This document shows, in pieces, positions 1-7,094 of a stretch of DNA of 44,419 bases. This DNA is from Methylococcales bacterium. Lineage in GTDB: Bacteria; Pseudomonadota; Gammaproteobacteria; Methylococcales; Methylomonadaceae. Both the position numbers and the translations under genes were made by a program. Below the pieces are notes generated by a model. The model saw nothing but the letters and a program-made list of their open reading frames with translations. It was not told the DNA's origin and did no database searches. The DNA is taken from positions 1-44,419 of the forward strand of contig JAQTPT010000034.1 in NCBI GenBank assembly GCA_028712795.1, written 5' to 3'. Numbering within the stretch: position 1 is the first letter of the stretch; each line of letters starts with the position of its first letter.

Positions 1-110
1 GCCACTCCTTCATGTCACTCCCAGAAAAAATTCCGGGACTGTCTCAGATTAATTCATAAAAAGAAAGTCTGAAAAAGTGGCTCAAAATTAATGGCCATTT
101 TTGGCTCAGT

Positions 111-365
111 TTAATTGTCCATTAACAGGGGGGTAGCCTTACCGTTTTGATAGGGGGGCCACTCATCGAGTAGTTCCATACGATGCAGCACTCTATTGAC
201 TTCGGCAATTTCATCAGTAGTCAATTCACCAATTTCATCTAATTCTTTCAATAGGGCAACAATTCGATTAAATTCAGATTGCAATTCTTTATCCGATAAA
301 TTGCTCATTGAATTGGTTTTTGGTGTGGATTTTTCTAATTTTTGCAATCGTGTTTCAATGTTCAT
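111..365 (-). CDS. Small hypothetical protein of the integrative element
   Basis: I do not recognise a family. The product is about 84 residues, charged and probably all-helical. It starts MNIETRLQKLEKS, which resembles a short coiled coil, and has an acidic, leucine-rich middle (LLKELDEIGELTTDEIAEVNRVLHR is split here only as a description of residues about 40-64). The start at 365 was chosen because it overlaps the end of the upstream DUF5681 gene by 11 bases, suggesting translational coupling. An upstream in-frame start at 398 would overlap that gene further. In terminase pairs a small coiled-coil protein often sits beside a DUF5681 protein, but nothing here proves such a role. Confidence 0.55.
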   Translation of the reverse strand: MNIETRLQKLEKSTPKTNSMSNLSDKELQSEFNRIVALLKELDEIGELTTDEIAEVNRVLHRMELLDEWPPYQNGKATPLLMDN

Positions 366-756
366 TTTTAGATTCCAATAATTCAATGCGTTTAACAAGA
401 TCAGTTGTTTCGATAATCTTTGACTGATGCGACAATGCAGTTATTAACTGACTGCCAATATCGGGCGCTATCAATCCGCCCAGGGTTGCCCTGATAATTT
501 CGTTGCCTTGTTCTGCAAGTGTGCCATTAACCGGCAAATCAATCGTTATAGCTTGCGGTTTTAGCGTAGGGCACACTCTATCAAGCAAACACTTTGCTGC
601 CGCTACATCGCCATTTTTAGCCTGTTTAATCAGGGCTAAAATGATCTCCGGCATATCTTCAATAATGGATTTTCTAAGAATCGTTGCTGGGGTTTTATCC
701 TTCGGTCTGCCGTTAGGATTGCCGGATTGCCCCGGTTTAAATTTTGGTGAAGTCAT
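355..756 (-). CDS. DUF5681 domain protein (phage/element-associated)
   Basis: The N-terminus carries the FKPGQSGNPNGRPK signature at residues 5-18, diagnostic of DUF5681 proteins. These are common in prophages and integrative elements, often next to terminase-like genes, and their biochemical role is not established. The rest of the 133 residues is helical, with a segment of the type seen in these families (NGDVAAAKCLLDRVCP, about residues 48-63). A good ribosome binding site (AGGAG) lies 8 bases upstream of the ATG. It is transcribed with the small downstream gene, which overlaps its stop codon. It supports the mobile nature of the 1-5.8 kb region. Confidence 0.8.
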   Translation of the reverse strand: MTSPKFKPGQSGNPNGRPKDKTPATILRKSIIEDMPEIILALIKQAKNGDVAAAKCLLDRVCPTLKPQAITIDLPVNGTLAEQGNEIIRATLGGLIAPDIGSQLITALSHQSKIIETTDLVKRIELLESKNEH

Positions 757-801
757 GCTGTTTTACTCCTGCTTTTATCAGCAATAATGTTATTTAATAT
801 T

Positions 802-1299
802 TCAAACAAATGATTCAACAATAAGCCGTTTAACCTGTTTAGTTAATGGTTCATCGCTGTCAAATTTATCGCCTGCGTCTTTAATAGCTTGCTCAATCCA
901 TGCCCTGATTGCCGTGTTATCGGCCAAATGATGCTTACGCTGCAATGCTTTTACCAAGTAACCCTCTAGCATGACTGTGGTACGCTTGGGCTGGCCCTTA
1001 TGGGTAATCGTTACAGCAAAGTGTATATGTTTAAAATCATAAACAGAGCCGTCTCTATCGTCATCATCAAACTGAACTGGATCATTTTGTTTAACATCTG
1101 GAATGGGGTTTAAGCGGTCATAATGCCATTGATAAATAGCCAGCTTCACTTCATCGGTTAATCTTTTGGCTTCGCCGGTAATACCTAATCCCTCTTTGGC
1201 TTGTTTAATTAATATGGCAATCTGGTTATGATTTTTTGGCGATAATCCGCACAAATCCGCTAGTGCTGCCACAATTTTACCGCTGCCATCGTACTGCAT
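802..1299 (-). CDS. Hypothetical protein, possible ribbon-helix-helix-like C-terminal part
   Basis: This 165-residue protein has no family I can name. Residues about 95-140 contain a basic strand-like stretch (KGQPKRTTVMLEGYLVKAL) followed by two predicted helices, a pattern that resembles ribbon-helix-helix DNA-binding folds; this is only a structural impression. The C-terminus is rich in charged residues. No clear Shine-Dalgarno sequence precedes the ATG. Three near-identical 16-bp palindromes lie directly upstream (1309-1383), the closest 10 bases from the start codon, so expression is very likely controlled by a dimeric repressor, possibly the protein itself. Confidence 0.6.
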   Translation of the reverse strand: MQYDGSGKIVAALADLCGLSPKNHNQIAILIKQAKEGLGITGEAKRLTDEVKLAIYQWHYDRLNPIPDVKQNDPVQFDDDDRDGSVYDFKHIHFAVTITHKGQPKRTTVMLEGYLVKALQRKHHLADNTAIRAWIEQAIKDAGDKFDSDEPLTKQVKRLIVESFV

Positions 1300-1684
1300 A
1301 ATTTATTGGTTTAAAATGTTAAACGATAAGATATTATACCACGTTTAACATGTTAAATAAATCGTTTGTTTAGCATGTTAAACAAAAGAACAATAAATTA
1401 TCGCTTATTATTTTAATTGCGTGATAAACCGGTCTGATTAATCTTTTTTAAATTTGCTCATCTGTTTTTGATCCTCGTCCTTATTTTTCAGGAACCATAA
1501 CGCGCCAATTTTGAGCCGCCGTATCCTATTACCTAATTACTGACTGTTTACTGGTTTTTTAAAAGCATAAGTTGATAAAGAATTAGATATAGCTTGGTAA
1601 ATAATAGGTACATCCCGTATAGTGAACACCGAAGGCTAAAAACGGTCATCATAACTTATTGATTCATATAGCACAGCGTTCATA
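1300..1684. other. Repeat-rich intergenic region of the element
   Basis: This A+T-rich stretch holds no convincing gene. It contains three 16-bp palindromes near 1309-1383 and an inverted copy (1614-1630) of the iteron-like repeat found at 1696-1752. The sequence between 1390 and 1600 shows nothing I can identify. Confidence 0.6.
1309..1383. promoter_or_regulatory. Three 16-bp palindromic operators (consensus GTTTAACATGTTAAAC)
   Basis: Copies are at 1309-1324 (GTTTAAAATGTTAAAC), 1343-1358 (GTTTAACATGTTAAAT) and 1368-1383 (GTTTAGCATGTTAAAC). Starts are 34 and 25 bases apart. They sit immediately upstream of the minus-strand gene beginning at 1299, the position expected for repressor operators overlapping a promoter. 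A related site is at 3119-3134 upstream of the AlpA-like gene. The cognate regulator is unknown; candidates are the products of 802-1299, the AlpA-like gene, or a repressor outside the window. Confidence 0.7.
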
Positions 1685-1756
1685 TTATGAACACCTGTTC
1701 ACTATACGGTATGACTTGTTCACAATACGGCATGAAGTGTTCATATAATGAATAAG
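1614..1756. repeat. Iteron-like 21-bp direct repeats with inverted copies
   Basis: Two head-to-tail 21-bp units, 1696-1716 (TGTTCACTATACGGTATGACT is the first, one base over 20 so read as TGTTCACTATACGGTATGAC plus T) and 1717-1737, are followed by a partial third unit from 1738. A perfect odd palindrome, GTTCATATTATGAAC, lies at 1678-1692. An inverted copy of the GTTCACTATACGG core lies at 1616-1628. The units overlap the 3' end of the gene at 1685-2113, where they encode a repeated RIVN motif. Direct repeats of about 21 bp beside a winged-helix-like gene resemble replication iterons, but regulatory sites are equally possible. Confidence 0.6.
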
Positions 1757-2113
1757 CAAATCAATTTCCAGGTGACCAGTTTCGCCATTCGTCAGTAGGC
1801 TTGTGATCGTTAAACTCACGGAAGGTAAGCCGCCACTTCCTCCTAATTGCTTATAGAAATGCCCCTCCAGCATCAATTTTATGAAGCCATGAGACTCTAG
1901 CTCCTTAAATGCTGCGTGAGCCTTGCCACGACAACAACCTATGCGCTTCTGAGCCTCGGAAATACTGTAGGCTATAGGTTCGTACATCCTCCAGTGAGTT
2001 TGCATCAGAATCAGCAATTTAACCGCATTGCCGCTCAAATTTTCATAAGCGGCGGAACGTATCATTTCGATATTTTGAGCGATATATGCTCTTTTCTTAA
2101 ATGATTTCGTCAT
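1685..2113 (-). CDS. Winged-helix-like protein of the integrative element
   Basis: The 142-residue product has an N-terminal segment (about residues 20-90) that reads like a winged helix-turn-helix: a helix with LSGNAVKLLILMQTHW, then a recognition-helix-like stretch SEAQKRIGCCRGKAHAAF, then a beta-wing-like segment with LESHGFIKLMLEGHF. Similar small proteins lie beside AlpA/Rha genes in integrative elements, and some are replication or regulatory factors. I cannot assign a function. The C-terminal 15 residues contain a duplicated RIVN motif because the 21-bp repeats run through the gene end. The start follows the rha stop codon by one base, so the two are cotranslated. Confidence 0.6.
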   Translation of the reverse strand: MTKSFKKRAYIAQNIEMIRSAAYENLSGNAVKLLILMQTHWRMYEPIAYSISEAQKRIGCCRGKAHAAFKELESHGFIKLMLEGHFYKQLGGSGGLPSVSLTITSLLTNGETGHLEIDLLIHYMNTSCRIVNKSYRIVNRCS

Positions 2114-2114
2114 C

Positions 2115-2855
2115 TTAGCCGCCTAGAATCTGTGTTTTCTCAATAACAAAACCATCAAGCGCTTTTTTCATCGATTGATAAATTTCCTTGTAAGGCAGTT
2201 TTGTTGTCATACCCTCGGTTAAAACCTGTGTCGTCATTAACTCAATTAAACTGAGCTTGGCTAGCTGTATCGCTGTAAGTAATTCCCTAACTTCTGTGAC
2301 GTGTGGCTCAATGACAAGTAGCGATTTTTGAACCGTCTTCGTGATATTGGAAAAATATCGGTCGGCGTTGCTGCTGCCCTGTGCTTTGGCATAAGCAACA
2401 AATTTTGTAATCTCATCTGTCAGAATTCCTCGACTGTCTTTGCCGGATGAACGCGCCACTTGATAAGCCAAACTTGCTTGTTCTTTTGATTGCCGCGCAA
2501 GTGCGGCTTCTATCCTTAAAAACTCATCAACAAAACGTCTCTGGCCTTCTCTTGACTTGCGTCCACCGATAAAGGGCATGGCTTTTAAGAAGCCAGCCTT
2601 ATTAAGCTCAAAATGCCGGTATTCCTTGCCGCGTTTTTTGTAATTTCGCGGCACAAATTCGTGCCGTGAGATTGTGCCATCTGCAATCAAGTCATCAATT
2701 GTTCTAAGTACGCTCTTATGCTCCCGTCCAAACTCTTTGGCAATGTCACGGCTATCGACACAAATTTGATTATTACCTCCATGAATAATCAGGCTTAATG
2801 AAGTTTTGGACGAATGGACGTTAGCGATCCGTTTGGTGCTGGCTGTAATGCTCAT
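2115..2855 (-). CDS. Rha family phage regulatory protein
   Basis: Residues about 25-115 match the Rha domain of temperate-phage regulators: a DSRDIAKEFGREHKSVLRTI segment, an FVPRNYKKRGKEYRHFELNK segment, and a GFLKAMPFIGGRKSREGQ segment near residue 90. Rha proteins interfere with lytic growth in strains lacking integration host factor and are found in lambdoid phages and many integrative elements; the molecular mechanism is poorly defined. The remaining C-terminal part (about residues 130-246) is helical and of unknown role. The start codon overlaps the stop of the upstream AlpA-like gene (ATGA), which indicates one transcript. Confidence 0.85.
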   Translation of the reverse strand: MSITASTKRIANVHSSKTSLSLIIHGGNNQICVDSRDIAKEFGREHKSVLRTIDDLIADGTISRHEFVPRNYKKRGKEYRHFELNKAGFLKAMPFIGGRKSREGQRRFVDEFLRIEAALARQSKEQASLAYQVARSSGKDSRGILTDEITKFVAYAKAQGSSNADRYFSNITKTVQKSLLVIEPHVTEVRELLTAIQLAKLSLIELMTTQVLTEGMTTKLPYKEIYQSMKKALDGFVIEKTQILGG

Positions 2856-3094
2856 ACTGCACCGCCAAGTTGATCGATCAAGGTGAGTATATCCTCAACT
2901 TTCCATGCGATTGTACGCTCCCCAAGTTTTACTGGCTTGGGATATTTGCCAGACTTAACACCGTTTAAAAATGATGTACGCCCTATGGGGATTAACGCGG
3001 GTATAGGTGGCTCGGCTTTTGGATTGCCAATAATGTGCCAGAGCCTTAAAAAACCTTTTGGAATTTTTTGGGTTTTTGCTAATAATGTAGCCAT
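2852..3094 (-). CDS. AlpA-like helix-turn-helix transcriptional regulator
   Basis: The 80-residue protein contains the AlpA/excisionase-type MerR-like fold. The segment IGRTSFLNGVKSGKYPKPVKLGERTIAWKVEDI is described here as residues about 36-68, with the key pattern FLNGVKSGKYPKPVKLG followed by IAWKVEDI. AlpA-type proteins activate integrase or excision functions of P4-like elements. The ATG at 3094 was preferred because AGGAG lies about 10 bases upstream; a longer start at 3127 would fall inside the palindromic site at 3119-3134. It overlaps rha by 4 bases, forming an alpA-rha-HTH operon. Confidence 0.8.
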   Translation of the reverse strand: MATLLAKTQKIPKGFLRLWHIIGNPKAEPPIPALIPIGRTSFLNGVKSGKYPKPVKLGERTIAWKVEDILTLIDQLGGAV

Positions 3095-3118
3095 GTTTGC
3101 TGCACTCCTATAGTGCTT

Positions 3119-3134
3119 ATTTAACATGTTTACA
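3119..3134. promoter_or_regulatory. Operator-like site related to the 1309-1383 palindromes
   Basis: The sequence ATTTAACATGTTTACA shares the TTTAACATGTT core with the three palindromes upstream of the gene at 802-1299. It lies 25 bases upstream of the preferred AlpA-like start. The shared motif suggests a common regulator for the two operons. Confidence 0.55.
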
Positions 3135-3198
3135 TTTTAAAGTATCCATTAAAATCGTGGGGGATTTCCGTTTTGACTTAACGGAATCCGTTACAAGT

Positions 3199-4248
3199 CT
3201 ACGTTTTTCGAGGCCTTGCTTCAGGGTACAACTCCGCTGCCTGCTTCAAATATTTGCTAATAGTCTTTTCATCTGCGCTCAATCCTAGCATCTCCAATGC
3301 GGCTTTAATGCTCCCTTTGTTGTTGCCGGTAGCGGTATTTCTGGTGCTGTTTGGGTCATAACGATAGCCATCAATCGCCATGCCGATAATCAGCTTTAAC
3401 ATAGTGTGGCGTTCGGTTTCTGAAAAGTCTGATTTTTTGGGGTTGGTCTGCGTAACAGAGTTTTCGGCAATGAGCTGTTCAAACTCCCTTAGAGCCTCGG
3501 TGCGAACGACCAAGACGCTATCTTCAGGCAAACAGGGTGCTGGGTAATATCTGCCATAGCTATTCCATTCGTCCTCAATTTTTTTAAGTTTTTCCAGTTT
3601 TTCTCTGCGTAATATCAATAATTTTTCTTTTCTTCTGTTATTACTTTTGCTCAATTCAAGCTTCCTGAGCTTAACAAATTGAGCGCGTCTTGCCGCTACA
3701 TAGCGATGAATATCATGAAACATTTCTTGAAGCTGGCACACCACCCCGTTACTCCCTTCAACTAAAGGACCATCCAAACCTATAAGTTCCACCGGTGGTC
3801 CACCGGTCATTATCTGGTATCGATGCTCAATATCTATCCGCTCATTACCAATCATAGGCAAATCCCACACACCTTCTATTACTACAACCTTTTCCTCAAG
3901 ATTTAGATAATTATCGTCGTCTATTTGTAAGCTCGTAATATAGAATATCGGTTTTCCCTTCCCTTCAGCGGGTAAATTATAATTCGATATCAACTTATCA
4001 ACCCATTTTGCCGGTAATTCACCCCACTTTACAGCCTCATAGCCAACAACTTGGCCAGGTCTGGCGTGCGCTTTATTCACAAAATTTACTGACATCTTCA
4101 AGTGTCCATCTAACGCCAATCTTAAAATATCGGCTTCAGTAACTTCTTCCCCACAAATACCGGAAAGATGTTTTGCTGCCTCTGGTACTGTTAGCCATGG
4201 TTTAAAGTTTAGTAATTTTGAAGGTGGCGATTTAATCAAAGTAAACAC
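3199..4248 (-). CDS. Conserved hypothetical protein linked to P4-type integrases
   Basis: This 349-residue protein resembles the uncharacterised proteins that often follow tyrosine integrases in genomic islands. The N-terminal WLTVPEAAKHLSGICGEEV (about residues 19-37) looks like a DNA-binding helix-turn-helix. A lysine/glutamate-rich central segment (about 195-235) is a likely coiled coil. The C-terminal part contains RYDPNSTRNTATGNNKGSI and an LSADEKTISKYLKQAAEL-type segment typical of this group. The function is unknown. The GTG start at 4248 overlaps a GGAG sequence; a TTG at 4239, with that GGAG 8 bases upstream, may be the true start. Confidence 0.7.
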   Translation of the reverse strand: MFTLIKSPPSKLLNFKPWLTVPEAAKHLSGICGEEVTEADILRLALDGHLKMSVNFVNKAHARPGQVVGYEAVKWGELPAKWVDKLISNYNLPAEGKGKPIFYITSLQIDDDNYLNLEEKVVVIEGVWDLPMIGNERIDIEHRYQIMTGGPPVELIGLDGPLVEGSNGVVCQLQEMFHDIHRYVAARRAQFVKLRKLELSKSNNRRKEKLLILRREKLEKLKKIEDEWNSYGRYYPAPCLPEDSVLVVRTEALREFEQLIAENSVTQTNPKKSDFSETERHTMLKLIIGMAIDGYRYDPNSTRNTATGNNKGSIKAALEMLGLSADEKTISKYLKQAAELYPEARPRKT

Positions 4249-4269
4249 TCCGTCAAAGTTATAAGCCGT

Positions 4270-4335
4270 CCTGAAAGGAATAACCGGAAGCGGGGGGACA
4301 AATCCCGATTGTTGTCCGCTAAGACTATCCGGTTA
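4270..4335 (-). terminator. Long imperfect hairpin downstream of the integrase
   Basis: Inverted halves AACCGGAagCGG...GGACA and TGTCCGCT...TCCGGTT form an extended imperfect stem between the integrase stop (4364) and the next gene. No clean U-tract follows on the minus strand, so this may act as an attenuator or processing site instead of a strong terminator. Confidence 0.35.
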
Positions 4336-4363
4336 AATTGATTATATCAGGTGTGTGTTTTTT

Positions 4364-5617
4364 TTAACCCTGCTTCTTGAACGCTATCACCTGCGCCCCA
4401 TTCTTCAACCCATCCAGATAATCAGCCCAGCTTTGCATCATGCGCCTCCGCTCATCCAGATATTGCGCCCGGTTATAAGCCGCCCTAACTTGGTCTCTTG
4501 GAGCGTGGGCTAGTTGGCGCTCAATCGCATCGGGTGACCACCCTTGTTCATTAAGCAGGGTTGATGCTGTTGTTCTGAAGCCGTGGGCGGTCATTACATC
4601 GCTATCATATCCAAGCGACTTAAGGGCGGTTCTTATGGTGTTGTCCGACATTGGCCGTCCATCACCGCGACTTGAAGGAAATACATATTGACCACCACCG
4701 GTAAGGGGTTGGATCGCTTCCAGTATCGCAACGGCTTGAGTCGGTAGAGGTACAATATGGTGAAAATCGGTTTTGGATATGTAAGGCCGCCATTCACGCG
4801 CCACCAGATCAACATCAGACCAAAGCATTTGCCGTATTTCTCCAGGGCGTTGAAATAGTAGCGGGGATAACCGGAAAGCACACTGCACCACAAAGGTTCC
4901 CTGATAATTGCTTATATCCCTAAGCAACTGCGCCACCAGTTTAGGGTCAATTATAGCCGCCCGATACTTGACTTTCTGCGCGGGTATTTGTTTTGTGACC
5001 GGTTGCGCTGGGTCGTAATCGGTAAATCCATGGACTATCGCATAGGCGAAAATCGCGCTTATCTCACTGTGTAGCCTGTGCGCTGTTTCGAGCTGGGATT
5101 TATCAATTAAGGGCTTAAGCGTCTTTAGAACATCCGCTGATTTAATCGCGGTAATAGCCATATCACCAAGAACAGGAAACGCCAGCCGTTCAAGTCGGCT
5201 CGTTTTTTTGATATGTGTGGTTGCGCTGGTTAAGTGCGTGATTGAGTCCAGCCAGTTACGCGCCGCGTGTTCAAAGCCGTTAAGTATAGGTAGGCCAGCC
5301 GCTTTCCGTTTCGCGTTCTCAGCGCCAACATGATCGGATTGCTTACTTTGCTTTTTGGCTTCGCTGGGGTTTGTACCGTTGGCGATTAGTTCGCGGGCTT
5401 CCTCGGCTTTTCGCCTTGCCGCCTCCAGGGTAACGTCTGGATAAGCACCGAAGGCAATTTTATTACGCTTACCGGCAAACGTATAAACAAACCGCCACAA
5501 CTTGGTTCCACTTGTTCTCACAAAAAGGAATAAGCCGCCGCCGTCGTTGATTGAATAATCTTTGTCTTTTGGTTTTGCTGCCCTGTAAACCGCGTCTTTA
5601 TTGATATTTACTGCCAT
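4364..5617 (-). CDS. P4-type tyrosine integrase
   Basis: This 417-residue recombinase would insert and excise the element at the adjacent tRNA-Leu gene. The N-terminal DUF4102 arm-binding domain (residues about 5-95) includes INDGGGLFLFVRTSG and KIAFGAYPDVTLEAARRKAEE. The C-terminal catalytic domain has R257 (QRPGEIR), H345 and R348 (HGFRTT), H371 (QLAHAPRDQ) and the nucleophile candidate Y381 (YNRAQYLDERRRMMQ), so all key residues are present and the length is normal. It reads away from the tRNA, with only about 180 bases between its start and the tRNA 3' end. Repeats in that gap probably serve as arm-binding or regulatory sites. Confidence 0.95.
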   Translation of the reverse strand: MAVNINKDAVYRAAKPKDKDYSINDGGGLFLFVRTSGTKLWRFVYTFAGKRNKIAFGAYPDVTLEAARRKAEEARELIANGTNPSEAKKQSKQSDHVGAENAKRKAAGLPILNGFEHAARNWLDSITHLTSATTHIKKTSRLERLAFPVLGDMAITAIKSADVLKTLKPLIDKSQLETAHRLHSEISAIFAYAIVHGFTDYDPAQPVTKQIPAQKVKYRAAIIDPKLVAQLLRDISNYQGTFVVQCAFRLSPLLFQRPGEIRQMLWSDVDLVAREWRPYISKTDFHHIVPLPTQAVAILEAIQPLTGGGQYVFPSSRGDGRPMSDNTIRTALKSLGYDSDVMTAHGFRTTASTLLNEQGWSPDAIERQLAHAPRDQVRAAYNRAQYLDERRRMMQSWADYLDGLKNGAQVIAFKKQG

Positions 5618-5632
5618 TTTGTTAACTCAATT

Positions 5633-5679
5633 GTTACCTTTTTATTAAGTAGTATAGTCAAGGTAACGATAAAGGTAAC
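5633..5679. promoter_or_regulatory. GGTAAC repeats upstream of the integrase
   Basis: GTTACCTTT at 5633-5641 is inverted relative to AAGGTAAC at 5660-5667 and AAAGGTAAC at 5671-5679. They lie 16-62 bases upstream of the integrase start and could be integrase arm sites or operators for an AlpA-like regulator. Confidence 0.5.
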
Positions 5680-5687
5680 ACTTTTTG

Positions 5688-5717
5688 CTGTATCCCCCTG
5701 TATTTCACTGTATTTCA
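5688..5717. repeat. Three adjacent 10-bp direct repeats (CTGTATTTCA type)
   Basis: CTGTATCCCC (5688-5697), CTGTATTTCA (5698-5707) and CTGTATTTCA (5708-5717) follow each other without gaps between the integrase and the tRNA. The position suggests recombination accessory sites. Confidence 0.5.
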
Positions 5718-5723
5718 TTGGAC

Positions 5724-5760
5724 AATAAAAAACCCGCTAAGCCAGATAACTTGCGGGTTT
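5724..5760 (-). terminator. Intrinsic terminator of tRNA-Leu
   Basis: On the minus strand AAACCCGC pairs with GCGGGTTT around a loop of about 15 bases, followed by a run of T residues. It lies 34 bases downstream of the tRNA 3' end and terminates its transcription before the integrase. Confidence 0.75.
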
Positions 5761-5793
5761 ATGTATCTCTTTGCACTTCCCGAAACCTCTAAT

Positions 5794-5825
5794 TGGTACC
5801 GAGGGCCGGAATCGAACCGGCACGA
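5794..5825. other. Candidate attachment site in the tRNA-Leu 3' end
   Basis: P4-type integrases usually recombine in the 3' part of tRNA genes and restore the tRNA sequence. The integrase lies on the 3' side of this tRNA, so the T-arm/acceptor region is the expected att core. The matching direct repeat at the other end of the element is not in the window. Confidence 0.45.
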
Positions 5826-5880
5826 TGTCACCATCACCGGATTTTGAATCCGGCGCGTCTACCAGTTCCGCCACCCCGGC
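5794..5880 (-). tRNA. tRNA-Leu (anticodon CAA)
   Basis: The minus strand folds as a class II tRNA of 87 bases including an encoded CCA. The anticodon stem CCGGA/TCCGG encloses the loop TTCAAAA, giving anticodon CAA. A long variable arm (TGATGGTGACATCG) and a TTCGATTCC T-loop are present. The acceptor stem is 7 bp with a G1-U72 wobble. It reads UUG codons and serves as the integration target of the neighbouring element. Confidence 0.95.
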
Positions 5881-5891
5881 AAAGAATCTCT

Positions 5892-5921
5892 ATTATAAGA
5901 ACACTTGTTTTAAAAAGCCAG
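5892..5921 (-). promoter_or_regulatory. Promoter of tRNA-Leu (TATAAT box)
   Basis: A perfect TATAAT -10 box on the minus strand at 5892-5897 lies 12 bases upstream of the mature tRNA 5' end. The -35 region is poorly conserved. Confidence 0.5.
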
Positions 5922-5971
5922 TTTATTTTTTAAGGTGTATTCACTGACTTAACCTGATACTATCGTCGGCT

Positions 5972-6991
5972 ATGAAAAAAAGTGATTTTAACTACCTGTT
6001 ACCCGATGCGTTAATTGCTCAAAAACCCTTGGCAGAACGCGATGCAAGCCGCCTGTTGTGTATGAATCGAGACTCTGGCGAGAAAGTCGACAGGCTGTTT
6101 ACCGATTTTATCGGTTTAATAGATAAGTGTGATTTACTGGTTTTTAATGATACCAAAGTGATCCCCGCACGTCTTTTTGGCAAAAAGCAAAGCGGTGGAA
6201 AAGTTGAAGTTTTGATTGAGCGCATTCTTGATGAAAATCATGCTATTGCTCATGTTAAAGCCAGTAAATCACCGAAACCCGGCTCTTTGATTGAGCTGGA
6301 AAGGGACTTTCAATGTTTGGTACAGGGCAGGGCAGATGACTTGTTTCAACTTGAATTTATGGGCGCCAATATATTATGGATTTTGGAACAAATCGGTCAT
6401 ATTCCGTTGCCGCCTTACATTACCCGTGCAGATGATGAGTCTGATTTAACGCGTTATCAAACGGTGTTTGCCAGAGAAGCAGGTGCTGTAGCCGCCCCTA
6501 CTGCGGGTTTACATTTTGATTTGGCGATGATGGACAAAATCAGGGCCAAAGGCGTACAAACAGCCTTTGTGACCCTTCATGTGGGTAGCGGCACTTTTCA
6601 GCCGGTGAGAGTGGAGCAATTATCCGAACATATCATGCATAATGAATATTTTGCCGTATCATCCGAAACGGCGGCTGCGGTAAGTCAAGCTCGAGACAGG
6701 GGAGGACGTGTCATTGCTATCGGCACGACAGCGGTCAGGGCTTTGGAATCCGCGTCTAAAAACGGTAACATTGAGCCCGGATTTGGTTATACAGATTTGT
6801 TTATAACCCCCGGTTATCAATTCAGGTCAGTTGATGCCATGATGACTAATTTTCATCTTCCTGAGTCAACTTTATTGATGCTCGTTTCTGCATTTGCGGG
6901 TTATGAACCAATTATGAACGCCTATCAACACGCTATCGACCAATCTTACCGATTTTTCAGTTACGGTGATGCGATGTTTTTGAGTAACTGA
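5972..6991 (+). CDS. queA: S-adenosylmethionine:tRNA ribosyltransferase-isomerase QueA
   Basis: QueA transfers and isomerises the ribosyl moiety of S-adenosylmethionine onto 7-aminomethyl-7-deazaguanine at the wobble position of GUN-anticodon tRNAs, making epoxyqueuosine in the cytosol. The 339 residues match the usual family length. Recognisable blocks include the N-terminal FNYLLPDALIAQKPLAERDASRLL region, LLVFNDTKVIPARLFGKK (about residues 55-72), PLPPYITRADDESDLTRYQT (about 147-166), GAVAAPTAGLHFD (about 171-183) and TLHVGSGTFQPVR (about 197-209). The usual neighbour tgt is not adjacent; the gene stands alone between the tRNA-Leu and a convergent TPM operon. Confidence 0.97.
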   Translation: MKKSDFNYLLPDALIAQKPLAERDASRLLCMNRDSGEKVDRLFTDFIGLIDKCDLLVFNDTKVIPARLFGKKQSGGKVEVLIERILDENHAIAHVKASKSPKPGSLIELERDFQCLVQGRADDLFQLEFMGANILWILEQIGHIPLPPYITRADDESDLTRYQTVFAREAGAVAAPTAGLHFDLAMMDKIRAKGVQTAFVTLHVGSGTFQPVRVEQLSEHIMHNEYFAVSSETAAAVSQARDRGGRVIAIGTTAVRALESASKNGNIEPGFGYTDLFITPGYQFRSVDAMMTNFHLPESTLLMLVSAFAGYEPIMNAYQHAIDQSYRFFSYGDAMFLSN

Positions 6992-7094
6992 TTTTAATAC
7001 CCTTTCCCCTTATAACTCATTGCATCGGACGACTGGCACTGAGGTTTGTCGTCAATATGAGTGGATCGGTCTTATTTTAACAGGGGGTGAACGG

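Noticed and set aside
3165..3190. TTCCGTT/AACGGAA hairpin as a terminator for the gene at 3199-4248
   Set aside because: It has a short stem and no U-tract on the minus strand; it could equally be part of the promoter region of the AlpA-like gene.
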